Shown: positions 24,501-36,947, counted from the first letter of the stretch. The stretch: 64,000 nucleotides of DNA from Vitellaria paradoxa (GCA_019916065.1 CM034236.1:59114690-59178689); one strand, 5' to 3'. Notes: generated by a model not told the origin, from the sequence alone. Translations and numbers: made by a program.

Positions 24501-27500
24501 CTTCAACAGGTACTTGATTGGATGTGATAACATTCTTTCTCAATTGCATACAAAGCACCCTGAACTTTGTGACAAGGTTGGTGGACTTTTAGCCATGCAT
24601 ATAGATGATCTTCGAGCTTTGGCACCCATGTGGCTTTCTAAAACAGAGGAAGTGAGAGAAGATAGAGCTCATTGGGCAACCAACATAACTGGTGACATTT
24701 ACAGCAGTGGGTGGATTAGCGAGATGTATGGATACTCCTTTGGCGCAGCGGAGGTTGATTGGGCTTCATTTGATTATTTATTTTCTTCCACTGAACATGT
24801 TATTGGATTTTTGTTTTATACGGTTAGCACTTGATTGAGCCCCCCCCCCCCTTACTCGGTTCTGTTCTTTGCCTTTTCAGGTGGGACTTCGTCATAAGAT
24901 TAATGATAACTTGATGATCTACCCAGGCTACATTCCACGAGTGGGTGTTGAGCCTATCCTTATGCACTATGGATTGCCATTCAGTGTCGGAAATTGGTCA
25001 TTCAGTAAATTAGATCACCATGAAGATGATGTCGTTTACGATTGTGGGCGGCTTTTCCCAGAACCTCCTTATCCTAGAGAGGTACACAGAGAAGGTTAAG
25101 AATATGAGGAATTTGGTCTTATAGGATTCCTAATCATTCAATTCCATTTCACTATTCCTCATCTTATTTAAGTAAATGCATGGAAATTTTTAAGGTGGCT
25201 TTCGATGAACACTAACTAATGATGCACTGACTGTAAACTCCGTCCTTTATTATGGACTAAAAATGGGCGGCATGTAGAGAGTGTTTACGAAAGAGTTTGG
25301 CAATTCTGTGTTGGGAAGTTCTTCTATTGACATTTCAGTGTTTCTGAAGTTTCTATATTTGTTGTATGTTTAACAGAACAAGTATGAAAATACATTCTAT
25401 TTTTATTTAACCATCAAGTACAATTAAATGTAAGGCATTTATGTCTGAATTTTTTTATGATGGAACTGCATGTATAAAATCACATAGTTCCATTATGTGT
25501 ACTGATAGCATTTTATTTTCTTTACTTTGTGAATTTATTTTTTTAATTTTTGTGTAACTGATGACTATAAATATACTTACGGTAAATTTTACTAGTTCCT
25601 ATTATAATGATTGGACTAGGTACTACATTGGTGAGATTTTTGTTTGAAAGTTTTAATTTTAAGTAATTTATGGAAACAACCTCTCTATAAGCAAGGACAC
25701 GTGCATCTGACATTCCCTTTGATGAAACATTATGTAAGACATTATTGATGCATGCATTTGACATTATTGATGCGACCCTTGGTGAAACAGTAAGGTTTGT
25801 CCTTTGTGAGTTGAAGGTCATGGGATTCAGTAATTGGAAATAGTCTCTCCAGTTATTGGGAGGAAGACAGCATACAATGCCCCTCCTTAGGCTCTGCTTA
25901 GGCAGGTGCCTTATGCATTGGACCGCCCTTTTCTTTTACATGGATATAGCTTGTCCATTGTGGTGAAGGTGTTCGGTAAAACATATGTGAATTGTGAGTG
26001 TTACATTGTCAATTCACCAATGGAAGGAGACGTCCAACATGAGAACATTAGTTGGTCAAATAATCATGCGATATGTCCAGAATAGGTTAGCATACTAATG
26101 CCCTAATAAGTTGATAAAACAAGGCACAGTTTTTGAAGTAATTGACTATGATAAGTTGGGGACAGATGTGATATGAAATTTCTTGTGCTTGACAGAACCA
26201 TGAAATATATTGTGGTAAAAACAAGCACTAGAAGCTTGGTGTTATTGCTAGGAAGCACAGACTATATAAAATAGGTGTCAAATTCATATCTAACATGCAT
26301 TGAACATAGTTGTTTGACACACCAACATACATAGCAGCATGTCATGTGGTGTGTCAATTTATTTATTTATTTCTTTTTTTCATTGGACATGTTTGGAACA
26401 TTCGTAGGATTGAGCAAGCAAAACCCTTAAACTCATCTTATGTTTTTGTTGCCTTTGAATGATGTTCAAGTTTTGGATTGAAATGTTGACTTAGTGCATT
26501 TTTTTAATATTTTTGTTGTTTGGGGCTGTTAAAAGGTATAAAAATGTATGTATAAATTTTTCCCTATTCCCACCGAATTTTTAGCCTCATTTTCTAAAAT
26601 TTTTGTATCCCATGTGCATACCCGTATTTTGTTTGTGCTTATTTGCTAGAAAATGTCAGAAATATCACTGAAGCAACACTAGAGCAGATACATTATTGAT
26701 AATTTTGTAGTGAGGATAGATGTATCTTTGAAAGATCCTTACAACTACCAATTGGAAGTTTGTTGTGAAGTAAAGCTCAACTGAAAGTTTAATGTCTGCT
26801 AATTCTATCAATGGATATATGTTGTGTCCCAATTGATTATTAGTCATTAAACGGTTGAAAGCAATACAGAGTTTTATGCATACTATTCTCTCATTTTCTT
26901 AATTTTTTATTTTCATTCTTTGCCTCTGTTAATCTGAAATCTTTCCTTTGAGCAGGTAAAAGCAATGGAAGCTGATCCACAAAAAAGGAGGGCACTTTTG
27001 TTGAATATAGAATGTATTAATACTTTAAATGAGGGTCTCCTGTTGCAGCATGTGGCACATGGCTGTCCAAAGCCAAAGTGGTCAAAATACTTGAGCTTCT
27101 TAAAGAGTAAAACTTTTGCTGAGCTAACTCAGCCAAAATTTCCTACTCCTGATAGTCTTCTAACCAAGGAGGATGAGGTGCAACATCCAATCTTTGATGA
27201 ACCTGGGAGGCCATATCCAAAAATCCACACTATTTTTTCCACAGAATGTACTCCTTACTTTGATTGGCAAACTGTGGGGCTCATTCACAGTTTCCACCTG
27301 AGTGGCCAGCCTGGGAATATCACAAGGCTTCTTAGTTGTACAGATGAAGATTTAAAGTATTATGTGGGCCATGATTTGGCCCCCACCCATTATGTTCCGT
27401 CCATGAATCGTCATCCGTTAACAGGCGATTGGTAACTCTACTTATATCTCTATGTTTCTTTTTCCCCTTTTCCTTCATAGGTGGGAGTTTTTCTGCTTAT

Positions 27501-29743
27501 AGACTAGTTCTGTCTCTGGTCCTGCATCCTTGATTTACAGGGAACAACTTTGGGCATTGCCCTTCTTTTCTTCAATGGGAGCTTTGTTGGACTTTTACTG
27601 CTTTACTGATTCAACCTGTAATCGTCTGTTTTATCTTTCATTCTCTGGTGTTCCATTTTATGTTGTCCCTTTCCTTATTGACCTCTTTGGTCATGCTACA
27701 GCTGATGAACTTCCCTCATCTGATGCAACCCTATCATTCCTCATTGTCTGATTATAGTTCCATTTGAGGAGGTTAAAAATATTACTTATAGTTCCATTTG
27801 AGGAGGTTAAAAATATTACTTATAATTCCATTTGAGGAGGTTAAAAATATTACTTATAGTTCCATTTGAGGAGGTTAAAAATATTACAGAAACTCTAAAT
27901 TAGTAGCTGCTTATTCTTTATATTTTGGATCTCCTCAGGTTTGTCAACTGTCACTTGCCCAAAAAGGACATAATAAACATTATATGGATGCACACTGCAG
28001 TTTGTCTATTACATTATATGGATGCACACTGCAGTTTGTCAATGTCAAATGCATACTTGAAGAGGAGAAATGTACAAGTAGATCTAGTTGCAAGTCTTTC
28101 TTGACACTAAATTAGTGTTTAGCTTAGTTTTAGAAATTGATATTTTGAGGTTTTTGATTACCCGCCTTCTATAATTGGTTTGTCCATTACACTTGCAAAC
28201 TTGGTTTTTGGAAGTGCATGGTATAATAGGGAAGTAGAAGATAATAAACCCTGGCTTTATTTGTGTTACATCAGGTATCCGGCAATCAATAAACCTGCTG
28301 CAGTTCTTCATTGGCTTAATCATGCAAATGTTGATGCAGAGTTCATAGTAATTCTGGATGCTGACATGATAATGAGAGGACCAATTACACCATGGGAGTT
28401 CAAAGCAGCGCGAGGCCAGCCAGTTTCAACTCCCTATGAGTAAGACAAATTGACTTTTAAGCATTGTTGGCCTAGTTTAGTAGCATATTACTCTGCAATT
28501 GTAGCTGCATAAGGGAAAATATCCACCACTTACTTTTCCATTTTGTATCTATAGCTACCTTATTGGCTGTGATAACGAGCTGGCAAAACTCCATACACGC
28601 AATCCTGAAGCTTGTGATAAGGTTGGTGGTGTAATCATAATGCATATTGATGATCTTCGGAAGTTTGCTCTACTTTGGCTTCATAAAACTGAGGAGGTCC
28701 GGGCTGATAGAGCTCATTACGCAAAAAATATTACTGGAGATATCTATGAATCTGGCTGGATTAGTGAGATGTATGGTTATTCTTTTGGAGCGGCAGAGGT
28801 ATTCTGCTTTAAGAATTTAATTTCCATCTGAGTTTTGATTATATATACTTCTGCTTCCAGCTTGTAGAATTATAGAGAAGATCAACACCTTCCTGTTTCA
28901 TTTATGAATTTACTGAGCTCCCTTTGAAATGATCAAAACGTCACCACATTTGTTTCAGCACCATTTCTTTGCTCTAATCCTGCGTGTTTGGCAAAAGAAT
29001 TTGTGAACTTATTTTTATTTTCTCCCACTGAGATAATTTTATATTGTTGGTGATAAAATTTTGTTCTGTTGCTATTTGTATTGCAGTTGAATTTGCGGCA
29101 CCTTATAAACAGTGAGATATTAATATATCCGGGATATGTTCCTGCCCCTGGTGTCAAGTATAGAGTTTTCCATTATGGATTGGAATTTAAGGTTGGAAAT
29201 TGGAGCTTTGATAAAGCGAACTGGAGGAATGTTGACATGGTTAACAAATGCTGGGCAAAATTTCCTGATCCGCCCAATCCTTCAACTCTTCATCACACTG
29301 ATGAGAACATACTACAGAGAGACTTGCTTAGCATAGAATGTGCAAATACACTGAATGAAGCTCTGCACTTACACCATGAGAGGAGGAAATGTTCTGATCC
29401 CAGTTCCTTATCTACCTCGAATCAGGAGAGAGAGAGTGAAGCTACGACGTCAAGAAAATTTGGCAAGATTGATCCAAGTCGTGTCATAAGAAGCAAAACT
29501 GTGCCAAAGAACAACTCTCAGGAATCATCATTACCTACTGTGACAAGCCAGACATCTAGCTCTTTCAGGTTTTGGATTGTTGGTCTTTGGGTTTTTTCTA
29601 TCGTGGGTTTCTTAGCAATTACGTTTATGATGCTTTCACGACGTAGAGGACAAAAGAAGAGAGGTAAAAATTATAAGGCCAGGAGAAAAACCTCGTATTC
29701 AGGATTTCTGGATACGAATGGATATGATAAGGCCTCTCCATAA
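21541..29743 (+). CDS. SERGT1: peptidyl serine alpha-galactosyltransferase (SGT1/SERGT1-like)
   Basis: Eight exons: 21541-21839, 23518-23688, 24510-24753, 24881-25081, 26956-27431, 28275-28439, 28555-28798 and 29087-29743; 2457 nt, 818 aa. The family transfers galactose to the serine of Ser-Hyp repeats in extensin-type cell-wall proteins in the ER/Golgi. Visible parts: an N-terminal signal peptide (about residues 1-20), two homologous glycosyltransferase units each with FDWQTVGL, LDADMI (DxD-type metal-binding) and SGWISEMYGYSFGAAE, then a Ser-rich stalk and a C-terminal membrane helix (FWIVGLWVFSIVGFLAITF) followed by a basic tail. Introns fall at matching places in both units. The length fits the Arabidopsis protein (about 800 aa). 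Introns carry SINE-like and tandem repeats. The first ATG was chosen because it opens the signal peptide. Confidence 0.93.
22917..23150 (-). mobile_element. possible tRNA-derived SINE
   Basis: On the minus strand a box A-like TTAGTTCAGGTGG (23127-23139) is followed about 50 bp later by a box B-like GGTTTGCATCCC (23064-23075). The GC-richer body ends at an AT/AC-rich tail near 22890-22915. It lies in intron 1 of the galactosyltransferase gene. The A-to-B spacing is longer than usual, so the assignment is tentative. Confidence 0.4.
25770..25945 (+). mobile_element. Au-like SINE remnant
   Basis: The order matches the widespread plant Au SINE: a box A-like TTGGTGAAACAGTAAGG, a box B-like GGTCATGGGATTCAGT, then a body with ATTGGAAATAGTCTCTCC, CATACAATGCCCCTCC and GCATTGGACCGCCCTTTT. 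It is diverged. It lies in intron 4 of the galactosyltransferase gene, in the sense orientation. Confidence 0.6.
27753..27888. repeat. 34-bp tandem repeat, four copies
   Basis: Four head-to-tail copies of a 34-bp unit beginning tatagttccatttgagg. Copy 3 differs by one base and copy 4 at its end. It lies in intron 5 of the galactosyltransferase gene. The near-identity points to recent expansion. Confidence 0.95.
27977..28044. repeat. second 34-bp tandem duplication, two copies
   Basis: A different unit (acattatatggatgcacact...) is duplicated with the same 34-bp period, about 90 bp downstream of the four-copy array and in the same intron. Confidence 0.9.
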
Positions 29744-30740
29744 TATGCTGAAATGTGGGCAATATATCGTTCTGCAAGGGGAACATGCCAAAATCGAGTA
29801 GGGCCCTTGGATGTTCATGGTCAGGTTGAAACTGTTTGGAACAACGGGACAAAAACTATATTCTTCTAATCTTGATGGTTATGGTTTACTGATGGGGTTC
29901 TTGTTTCAGAGATTATTTGACATCAGAGTTCCTGCTAAGAAATTTTCCCCAGGGGAACTGAATTCTTATTTAATCGACTTCCAAGTTTTGGGTATTTGTA
30001 ACATTAGGCAACTGCTATGCTATATAGACTTCACGCGTTGTATCTTGAACCATGACAAGAAAATGTTTCTGCTCAAACAAGCATTTAAACAAGTTTGGAA
30101 AGGGAATTCTTTGTTGTAACTAACTCTCTGCTGGGCTGGAATTTGGATAATTCTCCTGTATTATTCTCAAGTACTATTATTCATGTGGAAGTTTCCCCGC
30201 CAAATGCAAGCTTTGATACACCCAATCCATGATGATGGTTAAAATAATATTACGCGGCATGGGAAATGTTAAAACACGTTGAAGGTATAGTTTTTAGTAA
30301 TTTTTGGTATTTTTTTTGTCAAAAGTTGCTACTTGTAATTTTTGGTGTATTTGAAGTAAGTAGTAATTTTTAGCAATTTTTGGGTATTTGGTAAAATTTT
30401 TGGTAATTTTTAGTAATTTTTTATAACTTTTGAGTTGAGATTTGGTTCGTTTTGGCAACAAAAAGATGGTAACTGGCTACTAATTTTTTAGTTTTTTCTA
30501 AAATGACTAAATGTATCCTCTTACATTAAAATTTTTTTTTTTAATTTTAAAGGATAAAAATGTTAAATTAATAAAAAGTAAGTTTTTCTCTTTCCCAAAC
30601 ACAAAAAAAACTAACTTTTAATATCTCGCTATTAGCCAATTACAAAAATAATTATCTTTTTTTTGGCTTTTCAAACTCAATCTTTCTATAATTAAGCAGA
30701 AAAGTGGCAAAAATTACTATTTTACCAAACAATTAATAAT

Positions 30741-30795
30741 CCCACCTAGTGGAAAAAGGCTTGGCTTGGCTTGGTTTGGTTTGGTTTGGTTTACA
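30741..30795 (+). mobile_element. 5'-truncated SINE tail with 14-bp target duplication
   Basis: A 55-bp insert begins cccacctagtggaaaaaggc and continues as TTGGC/TTGGT repeats. It is flanked by identical 14-bp copies of aaacaattaataat at 30727-30740 and 30796-30809. The word CCTAGTGG(G)AAAAGGCTTGG is familiar from 3' ends of plant SINEs. A related insert lies at 51377-51431. Confidence 0.8.
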
Positions 30796-30920
30796 AAACA
30801 ATTAATAATGAAAAGTTGGTATTTTTTTGTTAAAAATTGTGCTTCCAAACACACCCTGAATAATCTCAACCTTTAGTGTTTGTGGTACAATATTTCATTT
30901 TATTATGATTTCAACCATTA

Positions 30921-31301
30921 AGGGCCCATTTGAAATTATAAAACCTAGGATAAAATATAGTTTGAGTTACTTTTTGATGTTTATAACATAAATCACAAAT
31001 CATAAAAAATAGAAGTGAATAGTTCAATTCGAATAGATTTTCGTCCGTTTGAACGGATTTGAACAGTGATTTTTGAACTTTTTTGTTTAAATTTTTTAAA
31101 ATTTGTAGAAATATTATTGGAAATTGTAGAAATATTACTTAGATTTGTAGAGATTTTATTGATATTTGTAGAGATATATAAATTTATAAGAATTTACAGA
31201 GATTCACATAGTTCGAAGTGAAAAAATTTTTATAGAAAATTATAAGAAATTATAGAAATTTTTTAATTTTTTAAAATTTTTTAAAACTCTAAACAGGCCC
31301 T
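30921..31301. mobile_element. Tourist-like MITE
   Basis: Left end AGGGCCCATTTGAAATT; right end inverts to AGGGCCTGTTTAGAGTT. The interior of about 380 bp is AT-rich, with repeated tgtagagatttt words and no coding potential. Termini of the AGGGCCTGTTT type suggest PIF/Harbinger. The left flank is TTA, but a matching right duplication is blurred. Confidence 0.6.
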
Positions 31302-32455
31302 TTTAACTAATAAAAGTGTGTGTAATGTACAGTCTGTATCATGTAGTCTGGGTCTCTCGCCAAACTCGGCAACTGGGTTCCACACTACCTATGCAGTTTA
31401 GGCCGATTATTTATGGGTATACTTCAGAACATTAGCCGATTGTTAGTCACAATTTGCTTGGACTTTCCTTTAGCCAGTAATAGGGTACAATAATTTTAAG
31501 GGAGGGGCCAAGTTATTACTTGCTATGTAAATAAATTGAGCCGTCAAGGCCCTGACATATGATTAGCCATGTGATGTTGCAACTTGCAACAACTGGCTGT
31601 TCAGCAATCAGCCTGTTCCATCTCCAACCCCTATAATTTCAGCAAACTTTTGCTTTTCTTGAGGATATGAATCTCTCTTAGACAAAAATGAGGACTCGTA
31701 TTACTGAGAGTTCTTACAGAGATGAGTAGCACTTTCTTAGATTTTAGGAACTCTTTAATATCACTCTTGACAACAAATGAAATGCATGGTTCCAGAAATT
31801 CTTTTGCTTCAATTCTAGGCAACCTTTGAACATAAATAGCATGCCGGACCACAGAAAGACCAGATGTGAAAGAAAGGGCAGGTCATTTGTTGGCTTTCTG
31901 TCAGTCTTTCTCATAAAAGCAAATGCCCTTTGGAGTACTAAATTCTAGCAAAAATATTTAAAAAATTTTTACTTGTTAACTACTACAAGAATTACGAGGA
32001 GATAACTTTTATTTTTTTTAGTAAACTTTTCTTATTATACGAATTACAAAACGATAATTTTTATTAATTTTTAATAACTCTTTGTCACCAACGAAAATAC
32101 GAAAATGACCAAACGGATAACCAGGGTATCAAGCCGTTTAAAATTCAAAAATTTGAACGTTGGGAAAGAGTTATTGATTTCACGAGTGGGGACCACCAGA
32201 TTAAGCTGATAAAGACTGGAGCTCTCCCCACGTTGGTTGAGAGACCCCACTACTTACAAATAAAAAAATTGCACTGCTCTCTTCTTTTCACCTCCATGTC
32301 TGGAATACCTTTTGCGCAGGCACAGACCAAAAGCTTCTCAATTTGAAATTCAAATTTAAAAGTGCTGATACAGAGAAGCCATAAACCAAAAATCCATAGA
32401 CAAAGCAAACAACTGCTGAAAGTTGAATTTTTTGAGCTTCTCATTCTGGGAAGGG

Positions 32456-35400
32456 ATGGGAGAATCAGCTTGTCTCATGCATACATTCTCTCATGCTCCT
32501 GGCATATCCAATGAAGCCAAACAGGTCAGTATTAAATAACCACTGCTCCATCTCTCTCCTCCCTAAAATTTAATAATAATTGGGTTCTGGTAATTCAGTC
32601 AAATGGGTTACTGCTTTTGTAAATTCCATCTTGTTTTTCATTTCTCAAGCAAAGTTCTAGGCTTTAATTTCCTTCCTCATCTTACCCTCATTCTAGCTTC
32701 CGCTGTTTCCTACAAGATTTCACTGGGTGAATTGATTGAATCAGAACTGGGTTTGGATTTTCTAAGGTTAGAAAAAACAGAATTTTTAGTGTTTTGATTA
32801 GCGAAGTATGTCTTACAGGGAAACCCTCTACATGCTCTTGGAGAGTCAATCTCGTTCGGGAGATTCATGTCAGAGTCCTTATCTTGGGAGAAATGGTCTT
32901 CCTTCTCGCACAATCGCTATGTTGAAGAGGCCGAGAGGTATGCCCAGCCAGGATCAGTTGCGCAGAAGAAAGCTTTCTTTGAAGCCCATTACAAGAGAAT
33001 TGCTGCTAAGAAAGCAGCAGCCTTGCTTGAGCAAGAAAATGCCACGAATGCTAATCCCGAGCCAGAATTTGAAGGCCAAGCTTGTGAGATTACCACCCAA
33101 GACTCACAAGGTACAATTACCAACTCCCAAGTGCCAGTTGATTCTGATGTTAATGTTAATGGCTACAATTCTAGTGCTCAACTGGAGATGCAGAAAGTGT
33201 CAGAACATGAATTTGCAGGGGTTAATCCCATGAAGAGTGAATCATTAAACCAGTCTGAGAATGCTGTCAACCAGAATGTGGTTTCTGAAATGGGGCTTAG
33301 TGAATCCCCACAAATGGAGAAACCTTTGTTGGAGGTAATGGTTTGTGATGTCCATGACCAGTCTTAGTTTAAGCCATAATACAAGGATAAATTTATAAAC
33401 GCACCAATTGACTGTTTTTGTTGATAACACAGCAGGGTTTAAGGCCCAATCAGGTGGCTCCATCACCAGTAACCATTAAGAAAAAATCAGTTGCATCTTC
33501 AAAGTCATCAGTTCAGTGCTGCAAAGCCCCGAAAGTTATTGCTTCACCTGCCAAATCCAAACACAGGAGAGCTCCCAAAGTTCCAGCTTCACCAACCAAA
33601 CTCACGGCTGCAGTTCATGCCAAGAAGGAAAATATTATCACTCCAATCACCGGAAAGTCTCCAATGGATTCTGTGGATAAAAAGAGATCAACTTCGAAAT
33701 CTCTTCACACACTAATTTATTGTACTCCTGCCAAAGAACCAGATAAATCGAAAACCCCAGCTGCTCGAAGAGCTGAAAGTTCAAGACTTGCTCCTAGCTC
33801 TTTTAAGGCACCCAAAGATTGCAAAACTCCACTAAGGACTCCAATAATGGTGCTTCCTATGCTTTGCTTCATCTTTGTCTAGACGCCATTTTCTTAATTC
33901 TATCTTTCTATTAACTAAGGATCTATTCATCCCTGCTAAGATTGGTATCATGCTCCATCTGCAGGCTTATGAGAATGGGGGATTAAAGAATCCTTCAGCA
34001 ACCCCTCGCTCAGAAAATAGAAGGTACCATTTTTCTTTTCTGGTGGTAAAAAGGGAAAAAAAGAGAAACAATAAAAGTTCTTAGATGTTATAACCAATGA
34101 TTCCCATTGAGCTTTGTTAATAATCTGATTTGCAACTTATAGACTACCAAGAACACCTGATCTGGATCCTTCAGCTTCTGGAAGCAGAACAACTGGCCCA
34201 AAATGGAACATCCTACCAGCAGTGTAAGTAATTTTGTAATCTATACCATTAATAGAATAGTTGTTGTTCTCATCTGTTCAACAAATAGACAGAGTTATCA
34301 TCATATAGGGATAATGCAATGAACAAGGAAAAATTACTTAATGAGCATGCAAATTGAAATCCCTCAAATACACACGGTAGAATAGTCCCACCAAATTTGT
34401 AGATTTGCTCAATGGCCTATTAACGAACCCCCAGATTATATGAGACAAAATTAAATGTTTCTCTTTGAGCTTTTTGGTGCCTTGGTTGAACCTTAGTTTC
34501 TCTAATTGTCCTGAAAACACCATTGAAAGTGTTTCTCTTTGAGCTTTTTGCTGCCTAGGTTGAACCTTAGTTTCTCTAATTGTCTTGAAAATACCATTGA
34601 AAATGAAGAATCCATATTGATGTTTAAAATTGATCTTATTGAAATGTCAACCTCAAAACTGATTGGCAATGAGTAGAGAGGAGACTCATTACGATCTTAT
34701 ACTAGTTTGGGAAGGTTGCTTTTACTAATGTTGGACATATTTCAATGCACCCTCACACATGCGACCCTCACTCGCATGTGAAGGGCCAGTCCAATGCAGC
34801 GAGTACGAGAAGTGCATAAGCAAGAGATTCAGAAGTGAAAGGGAGACAAATATTCCTTAAGCTAGCTCTGATTCTATGTTAGAATATTCAACAAGAAATC
34901 AATTGACAGGGAATGGAGAGATCTATTAAGATCTAATATCGTTTTGGGTTTGGGAGGATTAATTTTACTGATATGAGATATATTCCAACGGATCTCATGA
35001 GTCTTAGCTTCGTGTGTTCCAATCAATTAGAAGAGCCTCTAAATTTCTCTAATAACTCTGTGTATGCCAGTTGTTCAAAGACCTTGAGTGCCTGTAGAAA
35101 CAAATTACAGTCACCAACCGTGTCTGCCCCTTTTAGCTTGCGGACAGAGGAAAGGGCAGCGAGAAGAAAGCAGGCAAGCCACAATAACTCGGTTGCTTTT
35201 CCTCCCCCCCCCCCCAAAGTTGAATCTGTCTATTGGGCTATAGAGTTATATGCATGATGAAAGCTGTCCTTTGTCTGTCTTAATCCTTCTCTCTTTATAT
35301 TCTTTCAGAAGCTTGAAGAAAAATTCAATGCCAAGGAGGCACAGAACGTGCAGCTGCAGACAAAAATAAAGGTCAGAATTTCATACACAATCTTTAATTT

Positions 35401-36039
35401 GAAGGTGAAGAAAATATAATCATCTTTAATAACACACTGTTTTTATCTGGGCTTTAATCCGTGCAGGAGAAAGCAGAAACAGAACTTAAAATATTGCGTC
35501 AAAACCTCTGCTTCAAAGCCAGGCCGCTACCTAATTTTTACAAGGAAAGAGAAACACCAAAGAATCATATAAAGAACGCCAAGGTATCTCTTTCTGTCAT
35601 GTTCATGTTGCCTCATAGTGCAGTCTATTCAAAAAATCCCCACTGCTGGAACAACTATAACTATCTTCAACATTATCCCAAGATCAATAAATTTTACATT
35701 ATTGCAATATTATTTGAAACGCATTCACTTTCTTCATCAAGTGGCAATGACTTCCCCCAACCCCCACCCCACCCCCCACACAAATGAACCATGCAGACTA
35801 AATTGATCCATCCTCGGTCACCAAAGTTGGGAAGAAAGCAAAGCTCCAGTACAACGCAAGGTATGGCTTCTCCTCCACCAGAGAGGCCTTCTGCCAAGAG
35901 CAGTGGCCCCAAGAATGTCCTAAGAAAGAAAATTCGGAACCCAAACCGTGTCACTTCACTACCCGAAACGATTGCCCATGAGAATTCATCTCCAAATATT
36001 CAGCATCAAATCAATCAACGAAGTCAGGTGTGCACTTGA
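32456..36039 (+). CDS. WDL7: WVD2-like / TPX2-domain microtubule-associated protein
   Basis: Nine exons: 32456-32524, 32819-33334, 33436-33849, 33965-34023, 34143-34223, 35071-35173, 35309-35371, 35467-35583 and 35797-36039; 1665 nt, 554 aa. The N-terminus (MGESACLMHTFSH, then ESISFGRFMSESLSWEKWS) and the block PGSVAQKKAFFEAHYKR match plant WVD2-like 7 proteins. A Ser/Pro/Lys-rich middle leads to the TPX2-type microtubule-binding region, SLRTEERAARRKQKLEEKF, then a coiled KEAQ..KEKAETELKILRQ stretch and CFKARPLPNFYKERE. The family binds and bundles cortical microtubules and affects cell expansion. The exon 6 donor is GC rather than GT (AAGCAG/GCAAGC), chosen because it restores the conserved RRKQKLEEK junction. 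Exon 3 has a tandem CAG-CAG acceptor. The symbol is by resemblance only. Confidence 0.88.
34456..34603. repeat. 74-bp tandem duplication
   Basis: Two adjacent copies of a unit beginning tgtttctctttgagcttttt, differing at a handful of bases, lie in intron 5 of the WVD2-like gene. Confidence 0.85.
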
Positions 36040-36947
36040 GTTGATTGGGAGCAGAATCAGTTTTGTGTACATTGTTTTTTATGCAGAAAACTAAAGAGCT
36101 GCTTTTTTTCAAGTACATTTCATGAGGTTGCCAGAGAGATGGCTCCCCTCCCTCAATAGCAGCAGTATTATGCAGACGTGGGCATGGAAATATTGTAAAA
36201 TTTTTTTGATCTTTATTACCTCGTGATAATATATATATATTACCGGACTCATTTTTTTTGCTAGTTTAAATTTTTTGGAATATTATTATTCAAATTTAAA
36301 AAAAAAAGTTATAAAACAATATTAAATTAGAAAACTTTGCAGATGAGGAAAAAAAAAAAAAAACTCATTTGAAAAAAGGTCAAAATTTTATCCGTGCATA
36401 GAATTTTCTATTTTTAAAACAATTTTGATAATATCTTTTAAAAACTACCATACAAAGTCATAAAATTATTATCATGTTTTAATAATTTAGAGGCTGTTTG
36501 ACAGCACTAAAATTTGCCAACTTTGCACAAAATTTTGACACTTGTCACCTCAGTTACTTGCTGAATCTTTGATTAAAAAAAATTATAAAAGTAAAAGAAA
36601 ATTAGTAAGAATTAAAAAAAAATTAATTATTATTATTATTATTTTTTAGTGAAAGTTGATGAGCCAAACGCAACTTCAAAAGCAGGACAGATTATTGACA
36701 CCCTGCATACTCACCAAAGATTAATACGATACTATTTTTATGATATATGAAATGGAAAAAAAAAAAAAAAAGAAAAGATACATTTTGAAATGGATGCCCA
36801 TATAATAAAGATACATTCTTTATTAGCAACAAACAATACGCAGATAAAAATCATAATTTTTCCAGGGACAAAACGCGGTTCCCCGTATAATCCATTGGCC
36901 GTGGACTACGTTTGGATACTATTTTAATCGACGCGCCAATCATAGAA
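36040..36947. other. spacer between convergent genes
   Basis: It begins with the 3' UTR of the WVD2-like gene and ends with that of the minus-strand gene. It is AT-rich with poly-A/T runs. A segment at about 36490-36680 has weak inverted ends (ggctgtttgac...gagccaaacgc) that may be MITE debris. No gene seen. Confidence 0.6.

Larger units (their letters stand above)
29744..32455. other. spacer with MITE and SINE debris
   Basis: The first 300-400 bp are probably 3' UTR of the galactosyltransferase gene. From about 30285 the DNA is AT-rich and repetitive (aatttttagtaattttt words), with a truncated SINE at 30741-30795 and a MITE at 30921-31301. Positions 31300-32455 show no recognisable gene; the last 200 bp should contain the promoter and leader of the WVD2-like gene. 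Confidence 0.6.

Noticed and set aside
24298..24834. 178-aa frame in the galactosyltransferase gene
   Set aside because: It runs from intron 2 through exon 3 into intron 3; only 24510-24753 is coding.
32808..33233. 141-aa plus frame in WVD2-like exon 2
   Set aside because: Out of frame with the recognised WDL sequence.
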